The translations under genes and the position numbers were made by a program. From positions 1 to 64,000 of the forward strand of contig JBKDKA010000048.1 of the NCBI GenBank assembly GCA_046345315.1: a stretch of DNA of 64,000 nt, given 5' to 3'. Under the pieces are notes generated by a model. That model had not been told where the DNA came from. It did no database searches and was given only the letters and a program-made list of their open reading frames with translations. Every line of letters starts with the position of its first letter. Position 1 is the first letter of the stretch. Below, piece by piece: positions 61,388 to 64,000 of this stretch. This DNA comes from F1-80-MAGs062 sp046345315 (lineage in GTDB: Bacteria; Planctomycetota; Planctomycetia; Planctomycetales; Planctomycetaceae).

Positions 61388-63550
61388 TCAGATCCGACAG
61401 GTCGACGGACGATTGACGCAGACGTTGAGCTTTTCGACGACGCTCTGAACGACAGCCAGCGAGTAGCGTCCGGGAATCAGATCGACTCGAGTCGCATGAA
61501 TGGCGTGATTCTGCTCGTCGTAAAACTCCCCGGTGCTTTTCAGAGAACGCCGCACCGTCTGAAAATCCGCCAGAAGATCCGTCATGGCGTGGCCTTCTGT
61601 TTCGCGAATTCGGCCTGAACTTCTGGAGAGATGCAGAATGACGGTGCAGTCGTTGTCGAGAATCACCAGTTCGGCGGTGGACTTCAGCTTCTGCTGCATT
61701 TCCGTTTCAATCAGGCGATCCAGCGATGCCTCGATCCGAACAAACCCGAAGAGCTCTTCGGTAGCGGGATCAAACACCGGGACACCGGCAGAAAGAACAC
61801 TGGTCGGTGCCTTTCCGGGGACACCGGAGTTCTTCGATGTGCTCTTCGTGGTGCATTCAGCAGCGAGCGACAGATGGACTTCTTCAGGATTCAGGTCCAG
61901 TGCAGTTTTCATGCATGGTGTCAGGGATCCGGATGCCAGTCGACTCGCCGGTATCGAGCGTACGCTGGCATAATCAGTGCTGTGCCGTTCCGCTCGAACC
62001 AGTTCCTTCCACTTCTCGTCGGTTACCTGACAGAATGAGACCGAGGCGAAGTCACAGTTTGCCCGAAGCAGTCCCTGAAAGATCTGAGACAGGCGGTCTC
62101 GCCATGCCTGAAGTTCCGAATCGGATGAGCTCCGCAATGCTTCAATGACCTCGTCGATGGCCGGAAGACTTGCCATGAAACGAACGTTTCTTTCGAGATC
62201 TCGCACGGATGTCTGCAGCGATGTCCGAAGTTCACGCCCTTCACTTCGAGCATTGTCATAAAGTTGTCGATGTTCACTTCGGCCAGCCATCCATCGCTGA
62301 ACAGCATCGGCAAGTTCCACGGCTGTCTGGTAGCGAGAATGAGGCTGACGTTCCATCGCGCGAAGACAGATCATTTCCAGCCCCGACGGCAGATTCGGAC
62401 GGATGCTTCGCGGCGATGGTGAAGGATTGTCGGAGATGATTCGAAGAAGTTCCTGAATCTTCACCGGCACTCCATCGCGAACGCTGCTGGCCTGATGGGG
62501 AGCCGCCCCGGTCAGCATCGCAAACAGAATGGCTCCCAGACCATAGACGTCTGTTCGTTCATCGATGCTGTCGAGATCACCTGCGGCCTGTTCCGGGGCC
62601 ATGTAGAGCGGCGTGCCGATGACTTCACCGGCGAGCGTCGTGCCAAATGCCGAATTCCCTGCAATTGAACTTCCGACGGGGCCGCCCGGAACTTCCACTT
62701 CGGTGGACATCCTCGCAAGTCCCCAGTCAAGTACGATCACCTGACCAAAGTTGTCCAGCGCGACGTTCTCCGGCTTCAGGTCTCGATGCACGACACCGCG
62801 GGAATGAGCATAAGCGATCGCCTGGCAGACAGAGATGAACGCCGTCAGCAGAAGATGCTGATCCATGGATACATCTTTTCCGGCATCCAGACGTTCATGA
62901 TAGTCCCGAATGGCGTGAACCAGTGTTCGCTTGCCGACAAATCTCATCGCGTAAAACGGCTGGCCTGTCTGACCATCGGTTCCGAACTGATACAGCGGAA
63001 CCACGCTCGGATGTTCCAGATGCCCGGTGATCTGAGCTTCACGATGGAATCGCTGCCAGGCTCTTGGATTCTCCGCAGCTTCAGCGTTCATTTCCTTGAT
63101 CGCGACCATTCGATTCAGATTCTGATCGACGGCCAGCCAGACTGATCCCAGACCACCTTCACCCAGCTGTCGGATGAATCGGAACTCCGACGACATGCGA
63201 CGACTGGAGACCCCCGGTTCCGTGGGCACTGGAAAAGTGCTGAGATTCAGCCCGGCCGTTTCGAGCAGGGAGGAACCGGCATGGCTACGTGAAAACTGCA
63301 CCCTCGCAACGGACCTTTTCAGACGATCGCGAGCCTCCGGTGACAATCCCTGACCAGTGGATTCATCGCCGATATTCGTGCGCTGCGCCATATCTGCGGT
63401 GGAATTCTGAATGAGTCCGGACAGACCGGCATAAGCCTGAAGATTGCTGCTCTTTCGCAGCGCAGCTTCCATTGAATCTTTCTGTTCCCGGTTCAGCGAT
63501 CCGGAGAGCGATCTGGAAACCAGTTCGGAATATTCACGATCAGATGCCAT
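61388..63550 (-). CDS. Soluble Ser/Thr protein kinase with C-terminal Cache-like sensor
   Basis: 720 residues. About 120 N-terminal residues (helical, with SLSGSLNREQKDSMEAALRK) precede the kinase domain: G-loop GEGGLGSV (131-138), Lys152, HRDLKPEN (255-262), DWG in place of DFG (275-277) and MAPEQAAGD. After the kinase (from about 440) is a long region beginning with SEGRELRTSLQTSVRDLERN. It contains segments like those of double-Cache sensor domains (FMASLPAIDEVIEAL, SAGVPVFDPATEELFGFVRIE and LVILDNDCTVILH). Cache domains are normally outside the membrane, but here I see no membrane helix at all. Its ATG overlaps the sigma gene by 11 bases. Confidence 0.9.
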   Translation of the reverse strand: MASDREYSELVSRSLSGSLNREQKDSMEAALRKSSNLQAYAGLSGLIQNSTADMAQRTNIGDESTGQGLSPEARDRLKRSVARVQFSRSHAGSSLLETAGLNLSTFPVPTEPGVSSRRMSSEFRFIRQLGEGGLGSVWLAVDQNLNRMVAIKEMNAEAAENPRAWQRFHREAQITGHLEHPSVVPLYQFGTDGQTGQPFYAMRFVGKRTLVHAIRDYHERLDAGKDVSMDQHLLLTAFISVCQAIAYAHSRGVVHRDLKPENVALDNFGQVIVLDWGLARMSTEVEVPGGPVGSSIAGNSAFGTTLAGEVIGTPLYMAPEQAAGDLDSIDERTDVYGLGAILFAMLTGAAPHQASSVRDGVPVKIQELLRIISDNPSPSPRSIRPNLPSGLEMICLRAMERQPHSRYQTAVELADAVQRWMAGRSEHRQLYDNARSEGRELRTSLQTSVRDLERNVRFMASLPAIDEVIEALRSSSDSELQAWRDRLSQIFQGLLRANCDFASVSFCQVTDEKWKELVRAERHSTDYASVRSIPASRLASGSLTPCMKTALDLNPEEVHLSLAAECTTKSTSKNSGVPGKAPTSVLSAGVPVFDPATEELFGFVRIEASLDRLIETEMQQKLKSTAELVILDNDCTVILHLSRSSGRIRETEGHAMTDLLADFQTVRRSLKSTGEFYDEQNHAIHATRVDLIPGRYSLAVVQSVVEKLNVCVNRPSTCRI

Positions 63551-64000
63551 TCTTGAATGTCCCTTTTTCTGCGCCCGTTCGGCGACTGCCCCCGCCCGTC
63601 ATCCCGGTGACACTGTCAAACCACCGAGCAGAGACGCATTTTGCAAGTGCCAGCCGAGCACGATGCAGGCGAACCCAGAAGTTGGATGGTGAAATGTCCA
63701 GCTCCCGACAGATCTGCTCGGAATCCATTTCTTCCATGACACTCAGAACAAAAACATCAGCCTGACCGTCCGGAAGCGTATTCAGGCAGCCTTTGACAAC
63801 GTCCCACAGTTCACGAGACTCAACGCTCTTCTCGGGGAGGGAAAACGCAGGAAGGTCGGTTTTCCACTGGCCACGGGCATCAAAGTCATCACTCTTCTGG
63901 TTCTCGTCCGCTGTTCTGAAACGATCGCGATCGAATCGAGCTCGTTTACGCACGTAGTCGACCAGCTTCCGCTTCAGGATCCCCAGCAACCAGGCTCGTT
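63540..64000 (-). CDS. ECF-type sigma factor, 5' partial
   Basis: The gene runs off the right end of the window; about 153 residues are visible. Part of region 2 is at the edge (RAWLLGILKRKLVDYVRKR). Region 4 is at the C-terminal end (LPDGQADVFVLSVMEEMDSEQICRELDISPSNFWVRLHRARLALAKC), a sigma-70 type helix-turn-helix. Its stop lies 11 bases inside the following kinase gene (kinase ATG at 63550, sigma stop at 63540-63542), so the two should be translationally coupled. This is the second sigma/kinase pair of the window. Confidence 0.9.
   Translation of the reverse strand, partial: RAWLLGILKRKLVDYVRKRARFDRDRFRTADENQKSDDFDARGQWKTDLPAFSLPEKSVESRELWDVVKGCLNTLPDGQADVFVLSVMEEMDSEQICRELDISPSNFWVRLHRARLALAKCVSARWFDSVTGMTGGGSRRTGAEKGTFKNGI

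Overview
The window reads as chromosomal DNA of a planctomycete, most likely in or near the family Planctomycetaceae. The evidence is the company the genes keep. There are three DUF1501 proteins, two proteins with DUF1549 plus DUF1553 domains and a cytochrome-like segment, two PPC-domain secreted proteins, a sugar dehydrogenase fused to the Pirellula/Verrucomicrobium-type heme domain, ECF sigma factors paired with Ser/Thr kinases, and an LL-diaminopimelate aminotransferase (the lysine route used in the PVC group). Genes are scattered in short operons: trpE, bioD and rplX each stand outside their classical clusters. I see no rRNA, tRNA, CRISPR array or prophage.

Layout. 1-9.3 kb (+): a 5'-truncated Gfo/Idh/MocA oxidoreductase, a UPF1/IGHMBP2-like helicase, a three-gene sugar ABC importer (lipoprotein binding protein, double ATPase, permease with an unusual inserted domain) and a TMTC-like membrane protein with TPRs. 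9.3-20.6 kb (-): a PRMT-like methyltransferase, a secreted VWA protein, dapL, a DUF218 protein, and a first DUF1549/1553 - PPC - DUF1501 cassette. 21.3-28.3 kb (+): a FabZ-like dehydratase, fabG, an ECF sigma factor and a 1472-residue membrane kinase that begins with an anti-sigma-like zinc motif. 28.3-29.7 kb: a REP/RAYT locus, with nine palindromic REP units flanking a transposase-like gene of double Y1 architecture. 29.8-39.6 kb (-): a second, larger cassette (DUF1501, PPC, DUF1549/1553, WD40-cytochrome-coiled-coil). 40.1-44.7 kb (+): a glucose/sorbosone dehydrogenase-triheme protein with its own DUF1501 partner. 45.0-50.0 kb: a DegP/HtrA protease, RNase III, a LOG-family protein and a STAS protein. 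50.4-57.8 kb (+): a ketoacyl-synthase-like protein lacking catalytic residues, CpaF/TadB/TadC, an alpha/beta hydrolase and a membrane protein. 57.9-64.0 kb (-): trpE, a small unknown, rplX, bioD, and a second sigma/kinase pair with overlapping reading frames, the sigma gene running off the window end.

How the parts work together. The exported DUF1501/DUF1549/PPC/heme proteins form three related sets. They probably act together in the cell envelope or periplasm, but their reactions are unknown. The two sigma/kinase pairs look like separate signalling units, one membrane-bound and one apparently soluble with a Cache-like sensor.

The intergenic DNA is rich in stem-loop repeats of at least six families: REP, a four-copy ACCGGGAC family, an ACTGGC(A/G)TAGCCAGT family, a GTAGGGTGTGACC hairpin, a CCCGCGCAGGCGGG family and a CGAAGCGCCAGCGAGG hairpin. 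One family-like repeat is also built in frame into the 1472-residue kinase. The REP locus with its two-domain RAYT is the strongest candidate for something little described.
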